NCBI GenBank assembly: GCA_009193035.1
Contig: SWDT01000049.1
Span: 558,001 to 622,000 of the forward strand
DNA from: Halicephalobus mephisto
Lineage: Eukaryota > Nematoda > Chromadorea > Rhabditida > Panagrolaimidae
Length of the DNA stretch: 64,000 bases
Reading direction: 5' to 3'
Part shown: positions 33,560 through 46,069 of the stretch, in pieces
How the letters are laid out: every line of letters starts with the position of its first letter
Position numbering within the stretch: the stretch's first letter is position 1
Translations under genes and position numbers: made by a program
The notes under the pieces: generated by a model
The model's database searches: none
What the model saw: the letters and a program-made list of their open reading frames with translations, nothing else
Told to the model about the DNA's origin: nothing

Positions 33560-34899
33560 ATGAATAATTCTAACGTCACTTCTGGCTGTCCTTATTGTTT
33601 ACGAAGCACTGCTTTCGTTGGAGCTATTGTTTCAATTGTTTTAAATGTATTAATTATTTTGTCTATTTTGTTTTATTGTCTTTTGATAGATTTCCGAAAA
33701 ATAAAATCATTAAAAATCGAATTTCTAATTTTCGGACTTTGCAGTTTTCAAGGATCGTTGTTTTCTAGCGTTATTACTATTTATTATTACGCTAATGTTC
33801 TGGCCAAGGACTCAATTTTTGGAGGATTATCTCTAATATGGTTGAAGATCATTATTCTTGTGTTCGATTATGGATCTTTCGTAATCCGGTGCTCTTTGGC
33901 GGGAGCCGTCCTTCACATATTGTACACAACAATAAAGTTAAAATCGTACGAAACAATTACAGTAAAAAAAAGTATATGTTATGGGTTCCTTACAGTAAGT
34001 TGAATTATTGGTTTGTTGAAATCAATATACTGTAATTTCTGGAATTTTTAGGATTTTGTGAATAATTTTGAAATATTATAAAATTCAGTGGAAGATTATG
34101 GAATTTTTAGAATTTTGTGAATAATTTTAGAATATTATAAAATTTAATGGAATTTCTGGAATTTTGTGAATAATTTTGAAATATTATAAAATTTAATGGA
34201 AGATTATGGAATTTTTAGGACTGCGGAGACTTCTAGAAATTTCTGGAATTACGTAGAAATTTTTAGAATCTTCCAGAAATCGAAGGTTTCTGAAATTTAC
34301 TAACATTTTGTTTCCAGAATCTTGTAAAATTTTCCAAAATTTAATAAAAAACTTCGAAATTCATCAGAAATTTTTAGTGTTAACATTGAAAATCTTAATT
34401 TCTGAAATTCACTTCTAAAAATTTCAAAAATTTCAAAATTTTCAAAAATTTTAAACTTTTATAATATCGTTACATTTAGCAATTCTTCGCGATTTTACTC
34501 AGCATAATCATCAACTTTGTCTTCTTATTGCGTTATGATTTTCTGTACATCGTGGTACTATTCTTCGACGTCGCAATTTTCATGGTGAGTTTTTTCTAAA
34601 TTTGTATTCATTAAAAATTATTTCAGTGCGTATTATTCACACGTTGTTGGAACCACAAATTACGTAAAAGCCGACTTACGTCAAATTTGTCACTAAATGA
34701 ACGATATCAAGTCAATCAAAACCTTTCTGTTTTGGATGAAATTTTTAGTTTCATCATAGCTGCTCAAGTGATTGAAATCCTTTCCACGATTTGCGTTTTC
34801 ATCGAAGCTTTTTTTAATCTGCAATTTAACAAATCCATTGTAGCTAAAATCGTGAGTTTTTTCTTCATTAAAAATTCTTTATTCACACTCGTGAGCTGA
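33560..34899 (+). CDS. Serpentine receptor of the Sra superfamily, apparently 3'-truncated
   Basis: Exons 33560-33994, 34480-34584 and 34627-34851 (or to the stop at 34899) join in frame. The product starts MNNSNVTSGCPYC, with an N-glycosylation-type N-terminus, and shows TM1 to about TM5/6. The LSLNERYQVNQN segment matches the L-S-x-R-Y-Q-x-x-E/Q-N loop seen in Sra, Srab, Srb and Sre receptors. Within reach downstream I found no exon for the last helix or helices: the donor-like ATC|GTGAGT at 34852 leads only to repeats (family A element at 35104). If read through, translation ends 16 codons later. So either the gene is a truncated pseudogene, or a last exon was missed. Intron 1 (485 bases) is packed with AT repeats. 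Confidence 0.6.
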
Positions 34900-35103
34900 A
34901 AAAATTATTATTCATGTTAGAATTATTTCCTCAAAAATGAAAATTATGTGAATTATTCAACGGAAGGAAATTAATTACATCATAAAAGATAGTTAAAGAG
35001 TCATTAGCAAAATCCCTAGTCGAAGAAAAATATCATTCATAGTAAGACTGTTATTTGAAAGTTTCTGTCAGGAAATGAATTATTGAATGAAATTATCAAT
35101 CTT

Positions 35104-35543
35104 ACACAAAATAGAGTACATGATATATAATATATGGATACATTAAAACGGTTCTGATGTATTGGATATATTATATTCAATGTGTCGATATATAAAGTTG
35201 AGATCGATACATTAAATATGATATATATGATACATTAGAGTGGTTTTAATGCACTCTTTCTGTATAGAGAATATGGTATATAATATATCCGTACATTAAA
35301 ACGGCTCTGATGTATTGAGTATGGTATATTCAATATATCGATATATCAAGTGTAATATCAATATATTATATTCAATATATCAATATATCAAGTGCAATAT
35401 CAATATATTGTATTCAGTGTATCGATACATTGAAATGACTCTGTATCAGATGCAGTATATTCAATGTATTGATACATTAGATCGATATTAGTGCATTGTA
35501 TATGTGTCTAACATATCACAGTCGTTCTAATGAACTCTTTTTG
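35104..35543. mobile_element. Family A TIR element, copy A4
   Basis: Starts ACACAAAATAGAGTACAT and ends near TTCTAATGAACTCTTTTTG. An inner junction at about 35250 (TTAATGCACTCTTTCTGTA) looks like the end of one unit and start of another, so this may be two elements head to tail. Confidence 0.6.
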
Positions 35544-36120
35544 GTTGTTATTATTCTTCCGTGATAGATTTCCATCATAACAACTACAAATAATGTTTTT
35601 TAAAATAATTAGCTTGGTTATTGATTCTTTAGTGGTGATGAAATCATTATTTACTTCTGTTTTGATAGAGAAGGTAAAGTTAAGGAAAAACGTCATCTTA
35701 GTCATATTTCAGTCAGGGAACTGACTTCCGTCCGGAACTCGCTCAACGAGCTTGTCTTTTTTAAAATCTATTTTTGCGTTATTTTTATACATATACTTTT
35801 TCCAACCTACGTTTATGACAATGCAAAAATAAAAAATTTCACTTAAAATTTACAAAAAAATTCATTTAGCGGTTCCTTTGTTTTTTATTTTTGAACACAA
35901 ATTTCAAGTGGTGGTCCTGATACGCAGAGTACTTACTTTTTTGTAAATAAACTTAATTTTTGTACATTAAAAAGTTGCTAATTAAATTCTCAATCGAAAG
36001 ATAAATCAAGCATCATTCGTGATAAAACTAATGTTTTATTCAATAATATCATATTTTCGCTTAAAAATTTGTTTCGAATAATTCTCTCACTAGGAATGGC
36101 ACTTGTTATTCATCTTTTAA
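35544..36120. other. Spacer
   Basis: No gene or confident repeat. The word AAGCATCATTCGTGATAAAA recurs in degenerate form near 30695 and 36500. Confidence 0.35.
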
Positions 36121-36480
36121 TAATTAACTTATTTACTGTATATTAAGAAATATTAAATTTTCAACTAGAAGGTAAACATTGTAATAAAAATAATATTTTT
36201 TATTCAACAATTTATTAATTTTTACTTTTTAAAAATGTATTTTAAACAGGTCTCTCATCACCAACAATACTTGATATTTATTCTTTAACTTATTTACTGT
36301 ATATTAAGAAACATTAAATTCTCAACTAGAAGGTAAACATTGTAATAAAAATAATATTTTTTATTCAACAATTTATTACATTTTTACTTTTTAAAAATGT
36401 ATTTTAAACAGGTCTCTCATCACCAACAATACTTGATATTTATTCTTTAATTTATTTATTGTATATTAAGAAATATTAAA
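36121..36480. repeat. Tandem repeat, ~170-base unit
   Basis: Two and a half copies containing TTACTGTATATTAAGAAA, ACTAGAAGGTAAACATTG and GGTCTCTCATCACCAACAAT, nearly identical, so recently duplicated. Confidence 0.7.
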
Positions 36481-36831
36481 CTTAAAGTCGAAATATTAAT
36501 CGAGCATCGTTCATTGCAGCACCGACGTTTATTTGATAGTGTTTTTTGTTTTTGAAAACGTGTTTGAAATTCCGGTTTTAACCTTCATGATTAATTCATC
36601 ATTCGGCTACGAGCTAGATAAGTAATTTTTTAATCGACTAGTAGTTGAATTCGTAGTCAAGATGTGAATCGAGCAAAGTTCTTTATGGAACTATTTAGTT
36701 TCCGTTTTTTGAAGAAATTACTAAGTATCAGTCTTACATATGGTACTTAATTGTTCTTTGGATGGGAACCTAGTTGAAGTTACTTTAGTCATGCGTCGAG
36801 TTCTACTCTAACTCGTATAAAACACAAAAAA

Positions 36832-37226
36832 GTAAATTTTTGGTCCCGTAACAATTACGAAACAGAACAAAAATGTGACACAATCGTCACATTTTCGTGA
36901 ATATTGGGTATTTGTGATGAAAAATAAACTTAATAGTGACGATTTCCATCTGTTACTGAGCCAAAAGTTGTGTTTTTTTGTGTTGATATCGGTGGGTTGT
37001 ATATGATATACAGATGGATTAAAACGGGTCTGATTATAAGATACATTAGATTCAATGTATAGTTACATTAAGTTCACACAAAAAAACATAACTTTTAGAT
37101 CAGTAACAGTTACGAAATGTAGCACAATCGTCATTTCTTTTTAATATTAAGTATTTGTGACGAAAAATAAACTTAATAGTGACGATTTCCATCTGTTACT
37201 ACGTCAAAAGTTGTGTTTTTTTGTGT
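36832..37226. mobile_element. Composite B-A-B unit, second location
   Basis: Family B elements at 36832-36983 and 37075-37226 flank a 91-base family A spacer almost identical to those at 29.6 and 29.9 kb. One fewer repeat than the array at 29490. Confidence 0.75.
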
Positions 37227-37733
37227 GGAAGAAACTTTGGTCGACGATTTACTTTGTGTTTTTATAAAAGCACAATATCAAAGTACATTTTCCCGAAATT
37301 TAAAATACTTTGGAAATTTCTAAAATTATATTTTTTAAATTTTTCTTTGATTACGAAATGTGCACAAATTAGGATTATTTTGAGTTCCTACAGTAATCTA
37401 TTTTTCAGTGTCTCCCACTTTCCAACTTTATCATTTACATCTTGCCCATCATCACGAGGAGCTCCATAGCCGAAGGGGCTGTCCGGGACTGGCGCATTTT
37501 TCAATTCTTCAGACGATCCAAAAACAGAACAAACAAGATCATCAATCGAGAGTCCCAGAACGCTCATTTCAACATGTTGAAAAAAGCTTGGTACTAGGTT
37601 ACTGTAACAACTACGATAAAGTGACAAAAAAACTTTATTTTTACCTACAGTATGAATAAAAAAAATAAGGAAAAATCGGAATGAAGGCGAATTGAGGTAA
37701 GTTCACAACCTTCTCATCTATAATGAAAATAGT

Positions 37734-39314
37734 TTAATTTTTGAATAGTAAATTCGAAAGAAATTGTACAAGGTTGTCGATCCCGAGGAGAGTTCCTGAA
37801 TCCGACCCGACGTGGACAGAACCGCTGATGCCATTACAGGAAGCGTTTGCAAAATCGATCAATCTGGCGTCTAATTTCTGCAAATAAAAATTAAACAATT
37901 TCAAAATTTTCTACAAAATTCCAGAAAATTAAATAACTTCAAAAATTTTTTACGAAATTTTAGAAAATTAAATAATTTTGAAAATTTTTTACGAAATTCC
38001 AAAAAAATTAAATAATTTCAAAATTTTTTTACAAAATTCCAGAAAATTAAATAATTTTGAAAATTTTTTACAAAATTCCAAAAAATTATTTTTAATCGGA
38101 ATTTTAAATTTTTTGTAAAACCAAAATTATGTAATTTTTGTAAAAATAACAATTTTTATATTTTTAACTAAAAATTTACTATTTAGGTAACTTTGTAAAA
38201 TTCTAAAATCATTATTATTTTTTGAATTTAGAAATTATAAAATTTAAATTTTATTTTTTTTTGGATTTTATTCGAAAATTATATTTCAAGTACTGTAATG
38301 AATGATTTTTTTGTAATTAGTTATTTTAAATTTAAATTGTAAAAAATCACTCACAGCATCGGTTTCAGAAGGATTTCCTTCGAATGCAATCAGGAGAGAA
38401 GCCCCGTAGAGCCTCAATCCATCTATATCCGCGATAATTTTCCTCATTTTTTTAAGTTTTTCAAGTAAATCCAGACAGATTTTTTCTCTTATTTCTCCAT
38501 TGGAATTTTTGAAGAACTTTGTGATCATTTTTTGGAATCCTTTTCTGTCCAAAGATCGACCGTAATATTTATCGAAGCAATGATAAGTTGAACTTAAAGA
38601 ATCATAGTACTGCATTCCTAAAAATAACTTTTTCAAATTGAGAATTAGGTCAATCGAAGGTCAAACAGAACAACAACTGTCATGATCAAAGTACTCACCG
38701 CAAATCCTGAGGCCGAGCTCTTTGGAAGTCGTTTTAGCGCATTTTTTCTTTTGACTTTGTTTTTTTTCTTCACTGGCAAAGTCCCCATGTTGTCGGTTCC
38801 CGAGTTTGAGGTCGACAATGCAGGGATTACGGTACTTGGAAGTGAGGTTTTCGAGCATAAGAAAAGACCCAGCAGTTCCGGTTTTGAAGGATTTCATCTG
38901 GCATTGGAAAGCCCAAGGATTGACCTCGTGAGGAAGACCCGAGCAAATGTCTCGATAAAGATATTCTTCTTCGTCGGAATCTTGATCAGAAGTTTTTTGA
39001 TGAATATGGGAACTTTCTGGATTGACTTCGAGAATATGAATTTCGAAACTGTCTTCGTAGTTTTCACTAGAAGCAATCTCGACCTTGTAGCAGCTCTCCG
39101 CCGTCAAAGGTCGGAGTTCCTCAGGCATCTTCTCGTAGAATTCGGCTTCGCGCTCATTGTAAGGCTTACAAATATGACCATCAACGTCGAAAAGTCCCAC
39201 ATGACCTCCGACTTGGTGCTTATAAGGCTTCATTTTGAAAGGAAGTTTCTTTTTTCTTCTAGGAGCTTCTGGAGTAGGGGTCAAAGTATCTGGATAAATT
39301 TTCCTTGCTACCAT
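37734..39314 (-). CDS. Inositol hexakisphosphate kinase (IP6K)
   Basis: Kinase that makes inositol pyrophosphate (5-InsP7) from InsP6. Exons: 39314-38699, 38617-38355 and 37877-37734, total 340 residues, somewhat shorter than human IP6Ks (about 410-440). HQVGGHVGLFDVDGHICKP and EREAEFYEKMPEELRPLT near residues 35-75 match the IP6K N-terminal lobe. The signature PxxxDxKxG is present as PCIVDLKLG (residues 164-172). LYGASLLIAFEG corresponds to the SSLL region, and LIDFANA (Asp301) is the metal-binding IDF motif. A basic KKKCAKTT stretch follows the signature. ATG 39314 lies two bases after an acceptor TTTTTTTAG, typical of trans-splicing or of a non-coding first exon. All junctions keep the frame. 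Confidence 0.92.
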
Positions 39315-39324
39315 ATCTAAAAAA

Positions 39325-39605
39325 AATAAATCAAAAATTTTAATTTCAGACAAATCGGAAAACTTCAAAAATCGAAAATTTTAATTTTAGATAAATCAGA
39401 AAACTTTGAAAATTAAAAAATTTTAATTTCAGATAAATCGAAAAATTTCAAAAATCGAAAAACGTTGAAAATCGAAAATTTTAATTTTAGATAAATCGGA
39501 AAATTTCGAAAATTAAAAAATTTTAATTTTAGATAAATCGGAAAATTTCGAAAATTAAAAAATTTTAATTTTAGATAAATCGGAAAACTTCAAAAATCAA
39601 AAATT
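39325..39605. repeat. ~40-base tandem repeat upstream of the IP6K gene
   Basis: About six units of AATTTTAGATAAATCGGAAA followed by ATTTCGAAAATTAAAA. Confidence 0.65.
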
Positions 39606-42384
39606 TTGAACAAGATCAGACAGCAGAAAATCCAGGACAAACTTGAGCAATAACATCTTGAACTTTGACACGGACAGGCTCGTTACTCCCTCACTCGAAC
39701 GAGGAATATCTGGCAAATGAGAAAATCACTCGTTTTCTGAGCAATGACGCAAATGAAAGGATCACTGGATCTAGATAAAGCATGTTTTTTTTAGTCCAGA
39801 AAATTTTGCAAAAACTTCATCTCTGATGACAAAAATAGTTTATTTTTATTTTTTTTGTAAATTTTGTAAATTCCAGAAATTTTTTAAAACATTTGGCAAA
39901 AGTTCAAAAATTTCAAAAAAATTGTATTTAAAAAATCTCTTTTTTGAATAAAGATCTCACTTATGACTTTTGGCTCAAATTATGGAAAACAAACTAAAAA
40001 AACGGGGGAGTTACTTCATAAAATATCTGTTCAAGATGAATGAAAATTTTCTAAATCGAGATTTGAGAAAGAACTGCGTGACTTGAACTGCCAGTCAGTC
40101 CTCTTTTTCAAAGAAATTTCAAAAAAAAATTTAAAAAATTTCAGAAAAAAAATTTTAAAAATTTCAAAAAAAAATTCAAAAATTAAAAAAAAGTTTTTAA
40201 AAAAATTTAAAAAAAAAAATTCAAAAAATTTCGAAAAAAATGGACGACGATCGCCTGATCCCGGTTCATAACACGTGGGAATTGAAGATGACGCAAGAAA
40301 AATTCCTGTTAGAACCATAACATTAGAAAAAAAAGAAACATGTGTGACAAAATTTCGAAAAATTATCATAAATTTAAACTTTTTCAATCGAGACCAGAAA
40401 GTGGAAAATTTTAGAATTAAGTAATTTTTAAATTTTACAATCGAGATCTAAAAATATAAAATTTTAGATTTAAGTGATTTTTAAAATTTTAGGAACTTTA
40501 GAAAATTATAAATTTAAACTTTTACAATTGAGATCTAAAAATATAAAATTTTAGAATTAAGTGATTTTTAAAATTTTAGAAACTTTAGAAAATTATAAAT
40601 TTAAAATTTTACAATCGAGACCAGAAAGTAGAAAATTTTAGATTTAAGTGATTTTTAAATTTTCCAATCGAGATCTAAAAATATAAAATTTTAGAAATAT
40701 CCATTAGATCATAAAAAATTCAGAAATCTTCTACGTTCTGGACCTCATCCAGAGACAGTAATCTAAGCACTATTGAAGAAGATTTAATTTCTTAATATTC
40801 ATAAAATAATCAAAAACATTACATTTAAATAAAATTCGGAAGTTAATTGTAGAGATAAAGCAAAAAATAATTTTTATTTTTTAATTGGGCGTGATTGATT
40901 ACGAGACCGAAGATTGAATTAATTTTTGATTTTACGAGAATTTGATTTTTTCGAAGATGGAAACGGAAATCAAATGACAAAAAAAATAAAAAAAATTTGT
41001 TTTAATTTTTATATTTATTTAGATAAGAATCAATTTTAATTTTCGGACATGATTCATCAAAAAAAAATTACGTCATAATTGATTTTTGGACAATTTTAAA
41101 ACTTAACTAATAAGAAAATAAATTTGTTAAAAATGTTTTATAAAATAAATTTATTTAAAAAATTCAAATTTTTTCGTTTCAGCGATCTGGACGATTAAAT
41201 TTATTCATTTTTAATTTCGAAATTTTTTCAAATTACTGTCACAAATAAAAAAATTTATAAAATTATAATATTAAAAAAATTCATAAAATTACAATATTAA
41301 AAATTTCCAAAATTACAATATTTAAAAAATATCCAACAATTTTACTGCGAAATTATTTAAATAAAAAATTTCAAAATATTTCACAAATTTTCAATTTTTT
41401 AAATTTTAGAAACTTATGTCAAATTTTTGAATGTGGAAGAAGTTTTAGAAGATTTTAGAAGATTTTAGGATGATTCTAGAAGAGCTTAGAAGAGTTCAAA
41501 GTTTTCAGAATTTTTTACAGTATTTTAAGAAAATTTAGGAATTTTTATAAGATTATAGAAAAAGTTTGGAATTTCCTACAGTATTTTAAGAAAATTTGTA
41601 TAACATTCTAGAAAGCTTTTGGGATTTTTTATTAACTTTTGGAATCTTTTCTTATTTCTGAAAATTTCGAAATTCCAAAAATACATTTCTGAAAATTTCG
41701 AAATTTAAAAAATACATTTCTGAAAATTTCGAAATTTAAAAAATATATTTCTAAAAATTTTGAAATTTAAAAATACATTTCTAAAAATTTCGAAATTTAA
41801 AAAATATTCACGAAATTCAAAAACATTTTTGAAGCTTCTGTTACGTCCTTGAATCTCCTACAGAATCCAAAAGATAACAGCTGTCTGTTTTGTCTGGATT
41901 CAAGAATTTTTAGCTTTAACAAAATTGAAAAAAAATCGGTGAAAAAAACAACAAAAAAAGATCCATGTGAAACAAGGAAATGTTTGTTTCGTCATCTCAC
42001 GGCTAGTTGCCAATGGCAGTTTTTGTAATTTTCGAAATCCGAAATTTCGAAAATAATTTAAGCGAAAATTTTTAAAACAAAGATCTGCAATAATAAAAAT
42101 TCAATTTTTTATTTTGAACAAGTTGAAACGTCAAAAATCAATCTTTTGTCGATCGGGAACGAAAAATCAAAAATAAAAATCATTAATCAAATGTTATAAA
42201 AAAATTTTGTTTATAGATTTTGGTCTATTTTCCACAACTTAATTAGCGTTATCGGGAGAAAATTATCAAGGATTAGGATGTCATGAGGTTTCTTCCCAGT
42301 AATCAGGGACCTGATTCCATTGTTTGGGACCATTGTGGCTGCGAAACACAAAAAATACACTTTGACCTTTGCTCAGTAAAATAT
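39606..42384. other. AT-rich spacer with small GC islands
   Basis: 39600-39780 may hold promoter or 5' UTR of the IP6K gene. A GC-rich patch at 40240-40320 reads as a 26-codon ATG frame on plus (MDDDRLIPVHNTWELKM) and as a signal-peptide-like frame on minus (MVLTGIFLASSSIPTCYEPG); no gene can be claimed. Repeats of TTTAAGTGATTTTTAAA fill 40395-40710. Another small island lies at 42240-42360. Confidence 0.35.
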
Positions 42385-42790
42385 TCGAAAATAAAATGAA
42401 AAATAAAAATAAATCAAAAATATTCGAAAATTAATTAAAAAATAAAAATAAATCTAAAATATTCGAAAATAAAATGAGAAATAAATTTAAAATATTCAAA
42501 AATTAAATGAAAAATAAATTTAAAATATTCGAAAATTAATTAAAAAATAAAAATAAATCTAAAATATTCGAAAATAAAATAAAATGAAAAATTAATTTAA
42601 AATATTCGAAAATAAAATAAAAAATAAAAATAAATCTAAAATATTCGAAAATTAATTAAAAAATAAAAATAAATTTAAAATATTCGAAAATAAAATAAAA
42701 AATTAAAATAAATTTAAAATATTCGAAAATTAATTAAAAAATAAAAATAAATTTAAAATATTCAAAAGTAAATAAAAAAATTAAAATTAT
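42385..42790. repeat. ~50-base AT tandem repeat
   Basis: Units of AAATATTCGAAAATTAATTA and AAAATAAAAATAAAT in about nine copies. Confidence 0.7.
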
Positions 42791-42929
42791 TTATAAAAAT
42801 AAAAATTATCTTAAAGAATAAAAAACAAAAATTACTTTAAAAAATTTTTATTCTTACTGTATTTAGAAAACTTTTAATTTTTGATTTTTAAAAAAATGAA
42901 ATCTTGCAAAGTCAAGTAAGAAATCCAGA

Positions 42930-43640
42930 AATTCGGTCTCAACAAGAAAATTCTATAATTCTCATCAAAATAATTTTTCAAAAATTTTATAATAAATATT
43001 TTTATTTTTTTAATAATATAATTTTTAAATGTTTGAGAAATCACAAAAATGAAAAAATTTATTTTTCGATCTCGATTGGAAAACTTCGAAAATCCGTGTT
43101 AAGATAAATTTTTTTATTTTTTATAATAATATAATTTTAGAACTTTGCAGAATTACAGTAACAAAAAAAATAAAACTTTGATCTCAATTGGAAAATTTCG
43201 AAAATTCACGTTAAGATAAATTTTTTGAAATTTTTTTATTTTTTATAATCATATAATTTTAGAACTTACTTAATGATTCTGGAACTTTACAGAATTACAG
43301 TAATAAAAAAAACAAAATTTCGATCTCGATTGGAAAATTTCGAAAATCCATGTTAAGATAAATTTTTTGAAATTTTTTTATTTTTTATAATCATATAATT
43401 TTAGAACTTACTGAGTGGTTCTGGAACTTTACAGAATTACAGTAAAAAAAAAACAAAATTTTGACCTCAATTGGAAAATTTCGAAAATTCACGTTAAAGT
43501 AAATTTTTTGAAATTTTTCTATAAATATTTCTATTTTTTATAACAGTATAATTTCGAAATTTAATGATTACTTTCGAAATTTTTCAAAAACATGTAAACA
43601 AAATTTTTGTTTTTCGGTCTCAATTAGAAACTTTCGGAAA
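42930..43640. repeat. ~115-120 base tandem repeat
   Basis: Five or six copies with the words GATCTCAATTGGAAAATTTC, GAAAATTCACGTTAAGATAA and TTTTATAATCATATAATTTT, often with ACAGAATTACAGTAA. Diverged relatives are spread through 30.9-31.5, 46.1-46.9 and 56.8-57.6 kb. Confidence 0.65.
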
Positions 43641-44460
43641 TTCGTGTCAGGACAATTTATCCGTAATTTTGTCGAAATTATTGTTTTTATAAATAATTTT
43701 ACTTTATATAATCAAAAAAGTCAAATTCCAGTTTTTTAAATTCGATCAAAAAATTTTAAAAATCTCATGTCTAGACAATTTTTTTGGAACTTTATGTTTG
43801 AATTTTTAAAACAACTATGATAACCTTGGGTGGATTCGGTCCGTCCAATGTTTGAGGCTTATTTGGTCGACAAACATCGTTTTTCAAAAAAATCAAAACC
43901 GGCTGGTTTATTTATTTTCGAATTTTTTCGATTTTAAAAATTCGATTTTGAAGAAAAAATATAAAGTTATAGATTACATTTTTAGATACTGTAATTGTGT
44001 AATTTATATAGTAAAAATAATTTTTGACTTTTTGTTTAAGGTTATAAATAATATTTTCTCAGCTGAATCGACTCCGAAAAACCCCATTTCCAAACCCGAA
44101 TCGAAAGTCAACAAAAACCGACCAAATTTTCGATTTTAGGCTTTCCAGAAATAACCGCCAAAATGCTGGTTTGGCCTTTTCCCAAGCCTCCTGAAATCAC
44201 TTCCAGACTTGATTCTGTCCGGATGTGATTGATTATCTCCTGACATTTGACTCGATTTTTAATTTTTCTGATAATGATTGGATAAAATTTGGCTTTAAGG
44301 TCTTTATTATCAAGTCAAACCTAAAATCGTAGAAAAAAGTAAAAATTTAAAGTAGTATTCCAAATCCTTCAAAGTAGAATTGAATGAGAACTCCCACCGC
44401 GAAAGTCGCCGCTGAGATGGTTCTTATTGTTTTAAGGATCAAGTTCTGTAATGTTGTTTA
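43641..44460. other. Spacer with an exon-like patch at 44060-44200
   Basis: After TTTTCTCAG at about 44061 a Pro/Ser/Lys-rich frame (ESTPKNPISKPESKVNKNRP) runs to a stop at 44137. No partner exon was found. Confidence 0.25.
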
Positions 44461-44694
44461 TGTTGGATCGTGCACCTGTTAATTTGAGTACCAGCCGGCC
44501 CAGCGTTGGTCCCGAAGCGAAATACCCTGAGAACTAACGAGAAGTTTACGATAGTGCGTTGGTGGAAGAATTAAGTGAATTTCGCAATAGTTTATCAGAG
44601 TTGTGTTGAATTGTCTGTCTCTGATTTAATAAACTAAATTTGTAATTTTTTCTCATCTACACGTGAATCAGAAGTCCCTATTTACGATCTAACA
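44461..44694. mobile_element. Solo LTR, second copy of the 14.4 kb family
   Basis: 234 bases from TGTTGGATCG to CGATCTAACA, sharing TTGGTCCCGAAGCGAAATAC and other internal words with the element at 14362. The flanks (GTTTA left, AGTTA right) do not give a clean target duplication. Confidence 0.6.
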
Positions 44695-44904
44695 AGTTAT
44701 ATAATGAACATTGTTGGATAAAAAATGTGTTAAAAATTGCGTCTTCTTCGCTAAAGAAAGTCCCCACTACATCAGTCCATCAACGGTCCGTCAACTCGTA
44801 CCATGTCAAAACGAAGGTTGTTTTATTTTTTTCATTTTCGATGATTAATCCGTAATTGTAGTCAATTAGATATTCTAAAAATAAATTATAATTTTCATAG
44901 TTGA

Positions 44905-45240
44905 ACCCATGAACGGAAAAAATATAAAAGGAAAAAATATAAGAAGGGGAAATATAAGGTATGAGATAAACTAATTATGTGTGGAAATCAGCTTTTGGGA
45001 TTGGGCTTAGGCATCTAGGCCATGGTGATAACAACACTATGCAAGATCTTCGGATACCATAATTGGTTTAATATTTTTTCCATCTTATATTTTTCATCTT
45101 GTATTTTTTTCTTATATATTCCTTTTATATTTTCTCCTCTTATATATTCCTCTTATATTTTTTCTTCTTATATTTCTTCTTATATTTTCTCCTCTTATAT
45201 TTTTCCTTATTATATTTTTTCATCTTTTATTTCTTCCTAC
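44905..45240. repeat. Imperfect inverted repeat of CT-rich units
   Basis: GGAAAAAATATAAAAGG units at 44917-44960 are complementary to CCTCTTATATTTTTCC units at 45065-45235, with about 100 bases between. The right arm is a short tandem array; its Tyr/Phe/Ser-rich plus-strand frames are not genes. Confidence 0.55.
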
Positions 45241-45800
45241 TGTCATTAAACCAGATAACTATTGTTTATAAATTTATTATAAAAATTAAAAATATTAATT
45301 TTTAAAAATTCTAAAACTTTTTACAAAATTCTGAAAAGTTTGAAAAATTTTATAGAATTCTGGAGAATTTTTAAAATTTAAAAAATTTTTTTAAAAATTG
45401 TGGAAATTCATAGGATTCTGAAAAATTATGAAATTATTAGATTTTTAGAATTTCAAAGATGTTTTTAAAAATTTTAGAAATTTATGAAATTCTGAAAAAT
45501 TATTAAATTTTAGAAAACTTAAAATTTCAAAGATGTTTTTAAAAATTTTTTAAATTTATGAAATTCTGAAAAATTATAAAATTTTAGAAAACTTAAAATT
45601 TCAAAGATGTTCTGTTTCAAAAATATTTTTGAAATCTTTGAAAATTTCAGAATGTTTTATTGAATCCTAAAAACTTTTAAAATCTCTGACGAAATTCAAA
45701 GTATTCTAAAAACCTTTGTACTTTACAGTTTTCAATTTTGGCACGTTTTCAGTGAACATTTTTCAATTCAAAGATACTTGATCGATTTTTGGAATTTTTT
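45241..45800. other. AT-rich spacer
   Basis: Repeats of TTTTAGAAAACTTAAAATTT and TTCAAAGATGTTTTTAAAAA around 45420-45640. No gene. Confidence 0.4.
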
Positions 45801-45940
45801 TGTTCGAAAATTTGTTTCATTTTTGTTGCCCTTGGTAGTGTACAAAAATCCTTGTTTAAAATTCAGCGTTGATTCTCAAATTTTCGCGTTTTGTGTCCCT
45901 GGACCCGTAACTCAAGAGTTCTGCCGCGCGAGGACAGACA

Positions 45941-46069
45941 ATGAACAAGACCAAGGACCTTGGGTGGCCTCGACGTCGAGGAGCTAACAATGGCCTCTCT
46001 TCGAAGGAATCTTTATGGATCAAATCGGAGAATTCAATTGATGTCTCTGCACACATGGAACAAGTTCAG
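45941..46069 (+). CDS. Candidate first coding exon of an unidentified gene
   Basis: A GC-rich island (45890-46080) in otherwise AT-rich DNA holds ATG 45941 and 43 codons, MNKTKDLGWPRRRGANNGLS to HMEQVQ, ending exactly at a strong donor CAG|GTGAGT with phase 0. The product is basic and hydrophilic. No family is recognised. No convincing second exon was found; the next acceptor-plus-open segment on this strand is at 47422 (weak). If real, the gene has long introns and may run past the right end. The opposite strand also has a 66-codon frame over this island, which I consider less likely because it lacks splice signals. Confidence 0.45.

Noticed and set aside
38682..39320. 212-codon plus-strand frame over the IP6K gene
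   Set aside because: Antisense to conserved IP6K exon 1; no independent family similarity.
45099..45305. Hydrophobic Tyr/Phe/Ser-rich frames that could pass as membrane proteins
   Set aside because: They come from CTTATATTTT tandem units that form an inverted repeat with 44.9 kb.
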